Positions 36,890 to 48,299 of a stretch of 64,000 bases of DNA are shown piece after piece. Below the pieces are notes generated by a model that saw only the letters and a program-made list of their open reading frames with translations, did not search any database and was not told the DNA's origin. The stretch's first letter is position 1, and every line of letters starts with the position of its first letter. The position numbers were made by a program, and so were the translations under genes. Origin of the DNA: Atrina japonica (Eukaryota > Mollusca > Bivalvia > Pterioida > Pinnidae); contig BROG01000448.1 of assembly GCA_030159075.1 (NCBI GenBank), positions 76,001 through 140,000 on the forward strand. Direction: 5' to 3'.

Positions 36890-38790
36890 TTTTACCGAGA
36901 GACTGGAAACTTGTGGTCTGAGATGCCAGGTGGTCTCCTAATCGAGTTGGTATTTTGGCGAAATTTTACTGTAATATCGTCAGCATACGTATATAGACGA
37001 CTCAACAACTAGTACCTAAACGGTAACTGAGCAAATCAGTGAAACATTGTAAAAGAAGAACATTAAGTACAAGAGCTGACTTAAATAGTGGTTTTATATC
37101 CTTGTGACAAGAAATCATCGGTGAACAGATTGCCTATGTATATAGATTAACCATATTAGATTAATGTATATTAACATATGGATTCAACACCTCCAAACTA
37201 CGTGTTTACTTTGAAGCAGTAATGATTGTACAGCCTCAGTCACTATACCAAACCCGGACCAGCAGCTAGTTATTTACTTAATTTGGTTTTGAACTGATCA
37301 TGCTTGCAGCGGTTGTGGCCGGGCACCTTAGAATGCATAGTCCTCTATGACACGTGACACTTTTGCTAGAAGAATTTTTTTTTCTGTATGAATTCCGACA
37401 ATAAATTCAAGTCGCCCGACGACGATCTTCTTTTATGTTTTATATTTAACATCTCAAAATAGTTAATATTTTTTATAAGGATAGGAACCCATACCTACAG
37501 AATGTCTTTGACCGTTTACAAAATAATTCAAAGATACTGAAATCGTATATTTTAACCCTAAAAAGACAATAAAAATAGGACTCATATTTTAGGGGTAATA
37601 GATTATCTATTTTCCGCGTCTCCGTCTTATTCCACTTAATGTTATTTGCCATTAATTGCCTCTCGGATTTTTTCTCTATTTTTACACTATTCATAGAAAA
37701 AATTATTTGTAATTACAGCAGTGCTATTGTCCTTCATTATTTACGGTATTAGGAAACTTAATTTCAGTTCACATCCAACATCATATAGTGTTTATTTTGT
37801 TGTTGTTGTTGTTGTTGTAAGAATGATTCTAATTATGAACTACCAGAATACCTACGATTTAGAGGTAACACACATTTTATTTTCCTCATGGCGCATAGCT
37901 CTGATTAGAACATCTATTTCTTTGTAACTGTTTTGGGATTCATTAAGACTTGCTAGATGTTTTAATTTGGATAAAGATCCCAAATGGACGATACAAACAT
38001 GAAGACATAAAACGCATTATTAGTGTTTCATGACTATGACTGGAATTGAATACTGTTGAGTTTCCGAATAGTATAGAAGTTCAGAAAGAATGAAAGTGTT
38101 GGGTAGAATAGGTAGAGCGGCGTGGAGCAAGGTGTAACGTTTGGGGTTGGGTAAAGCGGGCGAGGTTTGGGTACAGCGCTGTATGGTTTGGGTGCAGTTG
38201 GGTTTGTGGGTGTATAAACTTATCTTTCTTGATATTTGGTTTTTGCAGCAGTTACTAACTTTTCGTTAGAATCAATATTAGTAGCAAAAAGGATAGATTT
38301 CAAATAGCTTTTCATCAGCTCAAACGTAGCGTACCAAAACAGACTGTGACACCATACAGGGTTAGGAAAACCCTAAATATTTTCCCAAATCCGTCTAAGA
38401 GTAAACATATCATTTTTCTAATGTCTTATATAGCTACACTGTATTACAGATAAAACTATGTAATAGAAAGTTATTTAAACATTAAAACGTTCTGTTTTGT
38501 AATTGGTTAAAATAATCAACAATGTCTGTGCGATATTTTTTTATGAAATAATAGTTGACAATTTCAAATATATGCTACATTGTATTTCCTCTAATGATAA
38601 CTTGACAAGATCAAATGTTAATAAAATGTAGCAATTCTGAAATATATATGATATTCTAGTTTAATTTTTATCTAACTTCTAAAGAGCTTTATAAAACTTA
38701 CGCGAGGAAGAACCTTTTGAAACAACATCATTTTGTCAGAAAGAGTTCGCAGTTTGGTCGAGAATAAAAAGTATGATATATAAGAAGTAC
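36890..38790. other. No gene recognised (intron 1); short G-rich patch
   Basis: AT-rich sequence. The stretch 38098-38212 is unusually G-rich on the plus strand (ggggttgggtaaagcgggcg and nearby ttggg words) and could form a G-quadruplex. A (GTT)6 run is at about 37799-37819. Confidence 0.45.
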
Positions 38791-38794
38791 TTAC

Positions 38795-39117
38795 CCAGCC
38801 ATTGTAGGGAATTCTATGAGGTCGGGATACTTTGCTTTCTCACTTTCTGTTAGCGGACTATCAGATCCGGCGTATTCAATGTCCTGGTTTTGCATAATTG
38901 CTTTTTTTCCAGCACCGCTTCCAACAGACTCATAGTCCATGTTTAATGCCGTCTGGCTTTGTCTGGATGCTTTGTAAGATGGGATCCAACTTTTATATAC
39001 TTCGTTTGGAAAACTTGCTCCCTTGCCCCTGAGATTCACGACTTGGCTTTCAACTTGATATAACACGACAATAACTGTCAATACCCATGTCACTGACATT
39101 CCGTCCCCTACGATCAT
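38795..39117 (-). CDS. PstS-type receptor cyclase homologue, coding exon 1
   Basis: The exon runs from the ATG at 39117 to the donor G|GTAAGT at 38794, encoding residues 1-107 and two bases of Gly 108. Residues 1 to about 25 form a signal peptide with a hydrophobic stretch (VTWVLTVIVVLYQV). From about 29 the sequence follows the N-terminal lobe of bacterial PstS: LRGKGASFPNEVYKSW (the GAGATFP start), YESVGSGAGKKAI (the GSGAG phosphate loop), and DIEYAGSDSPLT (the ASDAPL segment). Ser35, Phe36, Ser67 and Asp86 fall at the positions of PstS phosphate contacts. A second Met at position 7 is a possible alternative start that would also keep the signal peptide. The 323-base exon joins exon 2 in matching phase. 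Confidence 0.9.
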
Positions 39118-39119
39118 TG

Positions 39120-40200
39120 TTCTATTAAGATATTGTAGTCACACTTGAATGATCTACTGAATTAATAGTTATGCTATTGTTGTATGTTCAATACTCACAT
39201 TTACGAAAACGTGTTGATTTGCTGGTTAAACGACGATCAAAGTTTTTTTATTCGCACAGCACTGCAAAATATATGGAAAAGAAAATCATGGCCATTTGAA
39301 CAATGTTTCGAGAGTGCTTACACTGCAAAACAATCGTCTGTACCTAATGACTGGGTAACTCTGCTTTCCCCTTTCATTCAACTATTTGAATAACAGAAGA
39401 GTATTGAATTTGCCACAAGACCCCGGTATCTATAAAGAGACAGAAGTGCTGTCCTTGATAATATGGGAATTGAAATCAATATCAAGTCTTTAACCGACTC
39501 TGTGGATGTTGATAATGTGATAAATAGATCCTTATTTACTTTGTATTACATGCATTTTATCATTTTGAAGAATCAAATTATATAATGGGAATGCTGACTT
39601 GATCAAAACCTTGCGGCTGTTTTATATGCTAATTTATTCACAAAAGGCCTGAATCGCGAATGTAGTAAAATGCATAAAATCATAATACGAATAGAGAGTA
39701 GCATACGCATGATTTTGACGTGCAGACAGAAGCGTTTCAATATGGTTGAGATTTTTTACGTTCAATATGAAATTTCCAAATACCAAGGTATAAATCTTGA
39801 GGAAGTTTTATACTCGTGTCAACGTATATTTACGGATGAACATTAAATTTCCAGTTGTTTACCGAACGAAAAACAATCGATGATGACATTAATATTTTTG
39901 TCAGTAAACAACTGAAAAGTTATTGTTAGACTTAATAATTCTATAAAAAGGGAAACACAACAAAACTTTAAATTATATTTTGAATTTTAATAACAGTACA
40001 AGTATTATGGAGATACCTTACACATTCTTTAACCTATTTTGAAGTGTAAAAATTTATCCTGGGGTCCAAGGTAAAATTCTAAAAAAATTATGCAAACACG
40101 TGTTTTCTACTGACAAAATAACTAAATAGTCATTGCACTTTATTAGAATGCGTATCTTTATTTTGACGTTTTATTTTCAACTGGTAACTCTATAATTATA
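39120..40200. other. Upstream flank of receptor exon 1; 5'UTR intron candidate
   Basis: On the minus strand an acceptor-like ttaattcag lies about 45 bases before the ATG, and a strong donor lies at 40207, so this stretch is probably a 5'UTR intron of about 1 kb. Otherwise AT-rich with no repeat recognised. Confidence 0.35.
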
Positions 40201-40207
40201 ACTTACC

Positions 40208-40262
40208 TGTTGTCCACGCGTTATATTATTTCCAAGTTCAATGGCACTGTCTAAATTAAAGG
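40208..40262 (-). promoter_or_regulatory. Candidate 5'UTR exon of the receptor gene
   Basis: The minus strand reads ...cgcgtggacaacag|gtaagttat, a full-consensus splice donor with no coding frame ahead of it. Its distance and strand suit a noncoding first exon for the receptor. No TATA box is obvious, and the 5' limit is a guess. Confidence 0.3.
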
Positions 40263-40914
40263 CTTAGCTTGTAATGGCAATCTATGAAGACGATAAACAC
40301 ATTGAAGCTAAGTAACTGCATTCAATATAAGATATAAATAAATATTGCTTTGATTTGAGAAGAAATTCACATATCCATTAGTATTTTTCCTCTTCATTAT
40401 ATATAGCGATGTTGAAAAATTGTATATCATTAACCGTTAAAAGCATTTATGTGATTATATATTAGTTTTAGAAATGCATTTTTTTAGCATTTTATGAATT
40501 TGAATATCGATGTATTGTTATCTTTTACGCCGTTAATATTGCTAAATTATCATAAGATTTTGAGATAAACTAGAGGGAATGACAAGGGTTTTATTTTAAA
40601 CAAAATCCTTGAATTCTAAAACAAGCGTTGTCATCTATTTCAAAAACAAATTGACCGCTACCGCTAGAGCTCATCAAATACAGTGTAAGAAGTACATCTG
40701 GATCAAATCAAATGTCCGATTTCCGAGAGAACTCATTATAGAGATATGAATGATAATTATTGATTGCAATCAGTTGCAGGAATTGATTGTTGGTATACAT
40801 CTCGATAAGAATATTTACACTTATATGGGAATTGTCACCAGATTTAGGTTAAGTGCTACAAATTATATTATTATACAATTCGTGCATAACACACACAAAC
40901 ACACAGACACACTT

Positions 40915-41290
40915 GCTATAGCGACCACCTCTATATAAGGATTACCTGCTTATAAAGGCCATTTCCTCAAGTCCTTTGACTGCATACTTCAACTAAATTG
41001 AACCTGTATATAAGGGTCACCTGCATATAAAGGTCAATATTTTCTGGTCCCTTGCGTGGCCTCTAATACTAATATGTATATTGAACCTGTATATAAGGGT
41101 ATATATGCATATAAAGGTATCAATATATATTATATTATATATTGTTATTGCCTTGCGTGGACCTCTTATATCATTTTGAATGCACCCGAAGTATTTGACT
41201 GCATATTCAACTAAATTGTGTATAAGGGTCACCTGCATATAAAGGTCATATTTTCTGGTCCCTTGCGTGGCCTCTATATACGTATATATA
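40915..41290. repeat. Tandem array of the 'cctgtatataagggtcacctgcatataaagg' unit
   Basis: The unit ttgaacctgtatataagggtcacctgcatataaaggtc, followed by ttttctggtcccttgcgtggcctctat, occurs at about 40998-41070 and, with breaks, 41085-41165 and 41200-41280. Parts of it resemble the minisatellite at 36537-36880 (accacct words), which may be a related family. Confidence 0.75.
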
Positions 41291-41294
41291 TGTA

Positions 41295-41297
<3 letters not shown>

Positions 41298-41338
<41 letters not shown>
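41298..41338. repeat. (TA)n microsatellite
   Basis: TA run after the tandem array. Confidence 0.9.
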
Positions 41339-41344
<6 letters not shown>

Positions 41345-41507
41345 ATTGCTTATGTCACTAGTCACACACCACGTGACGTCATTATTTGTTGTACTCATTT
41401 TGAATGCACCCGAAGATCTGAATACAAGTGAAAGCACTAGTGCAAAAGAAATTTTCTTGATCATTTTACTTTTTACTATAAATACACAACTGTACATTAT
41501 ATATCAC

Positions 41508-41615
41508 ACAGTCTTTGTTTGACCTAATACGGGATATACACTGTTAGGTAAATTTCATATTTGACGAAAGCGAAGCTGATCGTGTATATCCCATATTAGG
41601 TCAAATAAAGACCGT
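41508..41615. mobile_element. Foldback element F2
   Basis: The left arm acagtctttgtttgacctaa...gggatatacac is complementary to the right arm gtgtatatccc...ttaggtcaaataaagaccgt. Arms are about 34 bp with three mismatches, and the loop is about 40 bp. No coding capacity. Confidence 0.85.
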
Positions 41616-41639
41616 ATAGTAAGTCGGAATTTCTTACTC

Positions 41640-42265
41640 CGCCAATTAATTAGTTCGTGGAATATAAAGGTTAAACTTTTTTATTATTAAATGAATAGAA
41701 ATGTTGAATTAACATTAGGAGAGTTAATAATGATCAATGTATTGTAGGTGAAAAGGCAAGATCGGTACTTCATCTTGAAATATATCATTCCAGAACGCGT
41801 TGTGCATGATCCGTAACACAGTTCCTTATTTTATACGATCAAATGGAGGTAAGTGGTATGTCTGTATTGAAAGACGCTGGGTCTCTTACCAGTCTTATTT
41901 CCCTCTAACTCACCAAACAAAGTAATTTAATCTGTCATTTCAAACAATTTCTCAAATCATTGCTTTATAAAAAGAAGAAGAATCTAGGATTTACGACTGC
42001 GTAGACCCAGTTGGATATTTCCGACTAAATTTGTCTTAAATCGGTTATCGGAAACGTTTACGAAACGATCGGTGATCGTAGTACTGTGTATCCACTTTTA
42101 TTCGCAATTTTTCGAAAATAAACTTATCGCGTAATGAAATATGACAATAGTATGACGTAATGGGCATAGGAAATATTATCTCGGGAATAAATATAGAAGT
42201 TGTGTATCGCAAAAATAAAGTCCCGCGAAAATTTCCGGATACACTTTTTTCCCGATTTACGACCT
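41640..42265. other. No feature recognised
   Basis: AT-rich sequence without a convincing frame or repeat. Confidence 0.45.
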
Positions 42266-42269
42266 TTAT

Positions 42270-42340
42270 TGAAACGATGCCCTGGTCTCCGGAAGGCGTC
42301 ACCTGGCATATCCACACCCGTCGCAAATGTTGCAAAGAAA
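42270..42340 (-). repeat. Family R 3' region fragment
   Basis: Contains ccggaaggcgtcacctggcat and ccacacccgtcgcaaatgtt, matching 31755-31825 in the same orientation. Confidence 0.6.
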
Positions 42341-42372
42341 CATCTTGAGTTTAGTGAACATGTAGATATAAC

Positions 42373-42375
<3 letters not shown>

Positions 42376-42406
<31 letters not shown>

Positions 42407-42443
42407 TGTGTGTCTGTGTCTGTGTCTGTGTGTGTCTGTGTCT
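42376..42443. repeat. (TA)n-(GT)n microsatellite
   Basis: TA run to about 42403, then tgtctgtg-type units. Confidence 0.9.
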
Positions 42444-42915
42444 GATTGAATTCCACAAAAATAAAAAATAAAACAGTATAAATGTTCTACTAACTAACCC
42501 TTCAAAACATTTCTGTCCATTTAAAAATCGATTGAGGAATGTCAAGCTTAACAATTATACACAAAATTGCGACAATTGCAACAAAGGAGGATATGGGCAG
42601 ATAATTTGTTTTTGTAAACATAATATTAATTTCCCTATTCTGTCTTATCGGTAGTCAGAGTTATCTCCCATGTCAGCAGGTATCGATTGTGACGTCATGT
42701 CTTTACGTGAGGAAACAACATCGTTTTCACACAAACATATGACGTCACAATTAATCACTTTTCTCATTTTACGCACAAACAAATGCCTGCTACGAGGGGT
42801 AGTAACTCTAGATAATAAATATACCTAATATAAATTTATAAGGATGACAGTATTTTGCAATTAAGCTATGTGATGATTAAAAATGTGTAAGTGTGGACTC
42901 ACGGAAGGATATATA

Positions 42916-43078
42916 GAGGATATTTGACAATTGTTTTTGAATAATGTTTATTACATCGAGTGAGGCAGGAGAATACATATTTAACACGAGTGCGTAGGAG
43001 TAGTGTTAAATATGCATTCTCCTGCCTTATGAGATGTAATAAACATGTTATTCAAAAACAATTGCCAAATATTCTATT
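42916..43078. mobile_element. Foldback element F3
   Basis: The left arm gaggatatttgacaattg...gcaggagaatacatatttaacac pairs with the right arm gtgttaaatatgcattctcctgcc...caattgccaaatattc. Arms are about 72 bp with only a few differences, and the loop is about 15 bp. It is the most perfect hairpin in the window apart from simple repeats. Confidence 0.9.
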
Positions 43079-43084
43079 TATTAT

Positions 43085-43695
43085 ATTTTCCAGTTAAGTT
43101 TCGTTAGCCCTAGATTTCCCCGATGTTCTGTACATGTAGACTAGTCTACGGCTTGTGAAATGTAAGCAAACCACGTTTTGACACGGGGGTTCGAAAATCT
43201 TTTAAGAGGGTAATATGCTCAATGAAAACTGGAGTCTGGAGGAAAATATTACGCTCTAAAAAAAGATTTTTACGCCCCGTGGTTATGATCGACGCCTCAA
43301 AGATAATGCCAAAGTTATCGACAGACCTGGACAGCAAAATTGCTTCGAAATTCAATGTTCATTTTCTGTACTGTATCTCCAGTGTCACTGAATATTTTTA
43401 AAAACTTTTGAACTGTTGACCTAGATAGTGGATACATTAGATATTTCCACTGCCTTTCGACCACTTAAACCTACTCCATCAAAACAAAACATCGCCTGCT
43501 TTTCAGTCGAGACAGAACATGTCTACGCGGAGCCATTTTGTTTAGCTTCGATACGGCGTTATAAATAGCTCACATGAAAATCCCATCTTGATACGTCATA
43601 TCTACAGTACGTGTTTTTACCACGACATCACCATTTCTTTGCATTTGTTAGCAAATGTGATCAGTTTATAATCAAACAATGAATTGAAAATTATA
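43085..43695. other. No feature recognised
   Basis: A short minus-strand frame (43146-43355) has no family motif. Otherwise AT-rich DNA. Confidence 0.4.
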
Positions 43696-43699
43696 AATA

Positions 43700-43870
43700 T
43701 ATAGATGCGAAAGTATAAATCTTCAGGATACCCATAATGCAACATACAAATCTGGTTTATATTGGATAAACACGGACCTCTAGATCTGTAGAGGTGGGAT
43801 CAGATGCCATGGATGAGTAAGCATCTCCTGTAAACTGGTCACAACCGCCGTGAGTCCACAGTAGAATTCA
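43700..43870 (-). repeat. Family R tail fragment
   Basis: Reverse complement of the tail: gaaagtataaatc, then ggataaacacggacctctaga and cagatgccatggatgagtaagcatc, ending gccgtgagtccacag. Confidence 0.75.
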
Positions 43871-43879
43871 ATTTAATCA

Positions 43880-44260
43880 ATCGGCATACAAGGTAAAGAT
43901 ATTAGGTTTCTCGAAGTCCCGCATAACAGAAGGTAAAAGATAAATAACACAGTCCGACAGATGTAGCTCTTTGCCGAATTGTAGTACCATATTAATGAAA
44001 AATTATTGGCAAGGCGTTAAACAACAATCGAACAAATTGATAATCTCAGCAACATATACCAAGCTGTCTACAATGCCTACTGTCATTGTACGCAGTTCTA
44101 CTAAAGTAGTCCCAAGGTTTCATATTATTCGATAAGGTATCTCATGGAATTGTTGGCAGATCCATTCACACATCTAAATGGTTCTGTTTCTTAGATGACT
44201 GATGAACATATCAAATTGAGTCATGCTTGTTAATGATAACAAAGTGGCCACTCATTATCA
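43880..44260. other. No gene recognised
   Basis: AT-rich; the word tattggcaaggcgttaaacaacaatcgaac at about 44006 resembles a decayed SINE tail on the plus strand. Confidence 0.45.
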
Positions 44261-44266
44261 TTAATG

Positions 44267-44272
44267 TATATA

Positions 44273-44347
<75 letters not shown>
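44267..44347. repeat. (TA)n microsatellite
   Basis: TA run of about 80 bases. Confidence 0.95.
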
Positions 44348-44350
<3 letters not shown>

Positions 44351-44463
44351 CTTTCCATTAATATCGGAAATCCCTTAAAATGTTTTGTATAAAATCGTGC
44401 CTTCAGAGTAAACACAATATATTATTTTGCTAACAGTGATAACAGTGCTAATATAAGTACATA

Positions 44464-44466
<3 letters not shown>

Positions 44467-44522
<56 letters not shown>

Positions 44523-44770
44523 TCTGTGTGTTGCTAAAAAGTTGTAAATATTGTGTTAAGAGTGTGGTCTGTGTGTGTGTGTCGGTGTGTGATCTTGTGA
44601 AATAGTAATTAGTAATGTGTGGGTAGTAATTGTGTGTATTTAATGAAGTGTGTCGTTCTGTGTGTGTCTGTGTGTGTGTGTGTCCAGTGTGGAACTGTGT
44701 GGTGTTCCCGTGCAGTTTGTCATAAAACCGTGTGTGTGTGTGTGTGTATCCCTGTGTGTGTCCAAGATGT
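44467..44770. repeat. (GT)n microsatellite with degenerate GT-rich extension
   Basis: Pure GT from 44467 to 44520, then about 250 bases of GT-rich sequence with tgtgtgtctg words. The minus-strand 127-codon His/Thr-rich frame is a repeat product. Confidence 0.9.
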
Positions 44771-44829
44771 GTCTGTGCACCGCGCTTGTGTGTCATACTC
44801 AACATCTCACTGAATTGCTAATTGCTCAT

Positions 44830-45225
44830 GCTATTATGCAAGAGTGTTGATAACACCACAAATGAGGAGTACAGGTTACAAATAGAATCGCTAATTTAAA
44901 ATAGTAATGTGAATGTAGTCTTGTCTAAGAATGCCAACTAGTGATACCAACCGTTCGTTTACCCAGGAGGCGACTCGGGATATGGAATACGTATTAAACC
45001 CATCATAATCCGAAAAGGTGGGTAGAAACTGTTACTATGAAAACAAAGATGTCACTACTAGCATGTTGTTTGAGGCAGGTATATGAATCATACTGGGACA
45101 TCTCACTTGAAACATAACATACACCTGCTCGATTATGCATTTCTTGATAACACCACAGAAGGAATACAGGTTACATCGTAGTTCTAGTTTCCTAATCCGA
45201 GACTTTAGAGTCCATAGACCATTTC
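44830..45225. other. No gene recognised
   Basis: Two segments share gataacaccaca(a/g) and gga(g/a)tacaggttaca words (about 44850 and 45148), suggesting an old ~300-bp duplication. Confidence 0.45.
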
Positions 45226-45229
45226 TTGT

Positions 45230-45375
45230 TTAATGTTTAACGTCCCACTCAAGAATCTTTCACTTATATGGAGACGTCACGGATGGAATACGGTTAAGAC
45301 CCATCAAATCCGTTTGGACAATCCAGAAACTTACGGGTCATTAATCAGTGAGGGTTCTTTAACGTGTCTACGTGC
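45230..45375 (-). repeat. Rearranged SINE fragment
   Basis: Starts gtttaacgtcccactcaagaat and keeps atatggagacgtcac, then a foreign segment, then agtgagggttctttaacgtg. Internal deletion or insertion has occurred. Confidence 0.7.
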
Positions 45376-45544
45376 CCATTTCCGGCTAATGCTAGACAAA
45401 ATTCATTACTATATTGAAGTTGTCAGTAACGGGCGTTCTGAATATCACATCTTGGTCACACAGAAGGAATGCATGTTCTTATTGTAAGTTCTAGTTTCCT
45501 CATCCTAAACTTTAGTAGTCCAATGACCAAAATCTTGAATATTG

Positions 45545-45990
45545 TTTAACGCCCCATGTTTTGAAGTTTGGATACTTAACTTGGAATTTTTGCGACGGGT
45601 ATGGCATGGTTGAAGGGGATGCCGACTCTTTCCGGACACCTGGGACCATACCGTTTGGGATTCGCAACTGTTATTCGTGTTTAAATCGTTTAAATATCTA
45701 ATTTGTAGAATTCTAATGGACTTGGAGTTTATGATAAACATTTTGCAAATTTTATGGTCGGTATTTTGATCTTGCATTTAGAGTGCTTCACTAAGTGTAA
45801 TATTTGGTTACCTGTTCGATAGTGGTTGTTGAAGAGTCTTTAACGATTATGATGGAGATTGCATTTACCTGCTCATCCATGACACCTGTTTCCACCTTTG
45901 TATTTTCAATGGTACCGTATGTGTCAAATTTTCATCTGGTTTGTATGTTGTTCCATGACCTTTCTTTCAATTGGTACATTGGTATCTGTG
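45545..45990 (+). repeat. Decayed family R 3' region
   Basis: The part 45585-45670 (cgacgggtatggcatggttg, then ctttccggacacctgg) matches the reverse of 31740-31830, and 45735-45990 matches the tail (attttatggtcggtat, then ccatgacacctg). The copy is old. Confidence 0.6.
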
Positions 45991-46029
45991 AAATTTTTGT
46001 AGTTTAAATCCTAACAACACAACAATATA

Positions 46030-46410
46030 TATGTGTGTTCAACATCTGAACATTTCATATACAAATGTAAACTTCTCATTGACAAATTATTGACATAGGG
46101 ATATCGAAAACCGCGTTTGATGTCAACGTTGCGCAAATTTTGCGGTCGGTATAATAGTCTTGTTTGCGATTACTCTGTTTCACTAGGTGAAATGTTGAGT
46201 TGCCTTTTTGTTGGCGGTTGTTGAGACGTCTGCACCAATTGTGAGGAGGATTCGTTCCTCACGTACTTCATTTAAGAATTGTTTTTCAATTTTTTAAACA
46301 TCATCGGGTTATAAAAGCAATTGCTCATGGACAAAATTCTGTGCAGCGCGAAGTCCGTGTTTGCCTATTTTTGCCGGATTTGTATACTAAAGATTTATAT
46401 TTTGGTATCT
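46030..46410 (+). repeat. Family R 3' end copy with deletion
   Basis: Starts gtgttcaacatctgaacatttc (the polymerase end), continues gcaaattttgcggtcggtataatag and gttgagacgtctgcacc. The middle tail is replaced at about 46275-46350, and the end resumes with gtccgtgtttgcc and ttttggtatctgag. Confidence 0.75.
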
Positions 46411-46429
46411 GAGATGTTTTAAACATACC

Positions 46430-46620
46430 TTAAAGGGGCATTAGCTGTGTTAAACAAAAACTATTTCGATTTTTTTTTTCTGCTTATACTACAATAACCA
46501 ATAACAGGTATTACACAGGCATAACAAAAACTTACAACCCCTATATATGCATAAAGTTTGCCAATAATTTGAGCAATATAGTTTCAGGGCTAACACTGTT
46601 TGACCAATATATATAGCTAC
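46430..46620 (+). repeat. Interspersed repeat family B, copy 3
   Basis: Begins aaaggggcattagctgtg like 25852; the rest is more diverged, with acacaggcataacaaaaactta. Confidence 0.5.
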
Positions 46621-46624
46621 CGAA

Positions 46625-47795
46625 ATACCGCGAAACATGCCGTGCGCAATGCTACTGCTGTGGAGGTGTGAACCTACCTCTTTCTTGTCATCAGAGTATG
46701 ACCATTGTCCTCATTTAATAATTTGTAAATCATTATGCAGGGTAAACAAATATTGTGCAATATAATGTCCGCCGTCTTGGTTTTCCAACGGCGGGGAACA
46801 GCATGCTTTCAAGATCAACCTATTTCTTCATAAGAACGGTCGTGACATACAAGTAAATGACTATGGGTGAATTCAGAAATGAGTGAACTTTTTAAATATA
46901 ACAACTTTTTCATAGAATTACTCTCCTCCTAAATGCTGATATGAAATTTGCAAAATATTTACTTTGCTGTCAAACTTACGCTGTTGCTATTTTTTAAAGA
47001 TATCGTGGGTAATTTACCATTAGGCATCATACAAGGTCCCAAACAAGCATATATAGAACCGTTCTGATGGTGTAATTGATCGTTGTAGCTGATTCCCGCA
47101 TGCGCGAGAAAGAGAAATTTCGTTTTACAATTTCCAGTCATTAAAACGTGCTACCGCAAGGCTTCCGGTTTATCGACAGAGCTCCGGTTTATCGAAAAAC
47201 AACCTATTTAAGTTGAGTTGAGTGAGTTGATATAGCGAAATGATTAATTAGTTGATAAATTCACTTTAACAATGATTGATGAAAATCTAGGGCCTATTCG
47301 TCTGACAACCTGTTTTATGTTTTTGGTCAAGTAGAATCTACACCGTTGTCTGACTACCTGCTTCTCGGTTCTGTTGGTTTTAAACAATAGAAAAGAAAAT
47401 ACCACTCGGATACTCAGGGGTGAAAAGGTTAAAGAGGGATACACATTTACATCTGAGCATTTAAACAGGTCATACCACTAGTATATTATGTCTGGAAGCT
47501 AAATAATGGTCTATCAGCTGTCAAATTTCTGAAATTATCTTGAAAAGGTGTGTCTCTTCACCCTCAAATGTTACCTGTCACTCAATTAACCAAAAATTAG
47601 GAAAATTCTGTGCAGTGACGCATATAATGTAAAACAGTTTTAGATATTATAATTATGTTGCCCCTACCCCCCCCCCCCCACCTCTCTTTGAAAAAAAATC
47701 TGAATCTGACACAGAGTGAATAAGTGAGGGATCAATATATGCCACAATATTTATTGACATTACTTAAGTACAATGTAAAATACATCCTTGCTGAT
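46625..47795. other. No gene recognised
   Basis: AT-rich sequence with a C run near 47668. Two short minus-strand frames lack motifs. Confidence 0.45.
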
Positions 47796-47799
47796 AAAC

Positions 47800-48075
47800 G
47801 TGAGGGCTATTGGGTGGCAATGTGGTTCACACTTTGAACCATAAAGTCTCTCACTTCTGGTAATTCCTGATTCGATCCCGGTTGGAACCGTACCAAAACT
47901 GATTTTTGTGAGAAAGTTTATCGGTTAACATGAGGAAAGCTGGTGGACTCTTCCCGCTTACGCTGTACCAATTTTCCCTCCTCCACCATTAAAAACATGC
48001 TTCCAGTACCATATAACTGCTGGAAAAATTGTTGTGTGTCATAAACCACCATTCAAACAAACAAACAAAAAGCAG
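47800..48075 (+). mobile_element. tRNA-derived SINE, second family
   Basis: The head tgggtggcaatgtggttcac resembles an RNA polymerase III A box, and cctgattcgatcccggt about 60 bases later resembles a B box. A ~140-base body follows, ending in a (caaa)n tail at about 48055-48070. It is a different family from the 62131-62406 SINE. Confidence 0.65.
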
Positions 48076-48299
48076 TAAGAGTTGATATATACATTTGTAC
48101 AATGTTTAACATGGGTCTAGCAAGTTAGAGGCTTTGGGTTGGAATCGGGCTCTGACCTACCACTATTTTTTGTCACACTCAGCAGCTCTTCAGTTATATG
48201 GTGGTAGCCTTTCGCAAACTGATTGGCAAATATTTCAGTGGCGGCATCAACCCGTCCTAACTAGAGGTGAAAGATTTCATGCTTTTAAGTTTGACTCTC

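Noticed and set aside
38795..39117. Bacterial contamination as the source of the PstS sequence
   Set aside because: It carries a eukaryotic signal peptide, splice sites and an intron full of local repeats, and is fused to animal receptor domains.
44422..44805. His/Thr-rich 127-residue protein
   Set aside because: Translation of a GT microsatellite and its degenerate extension.
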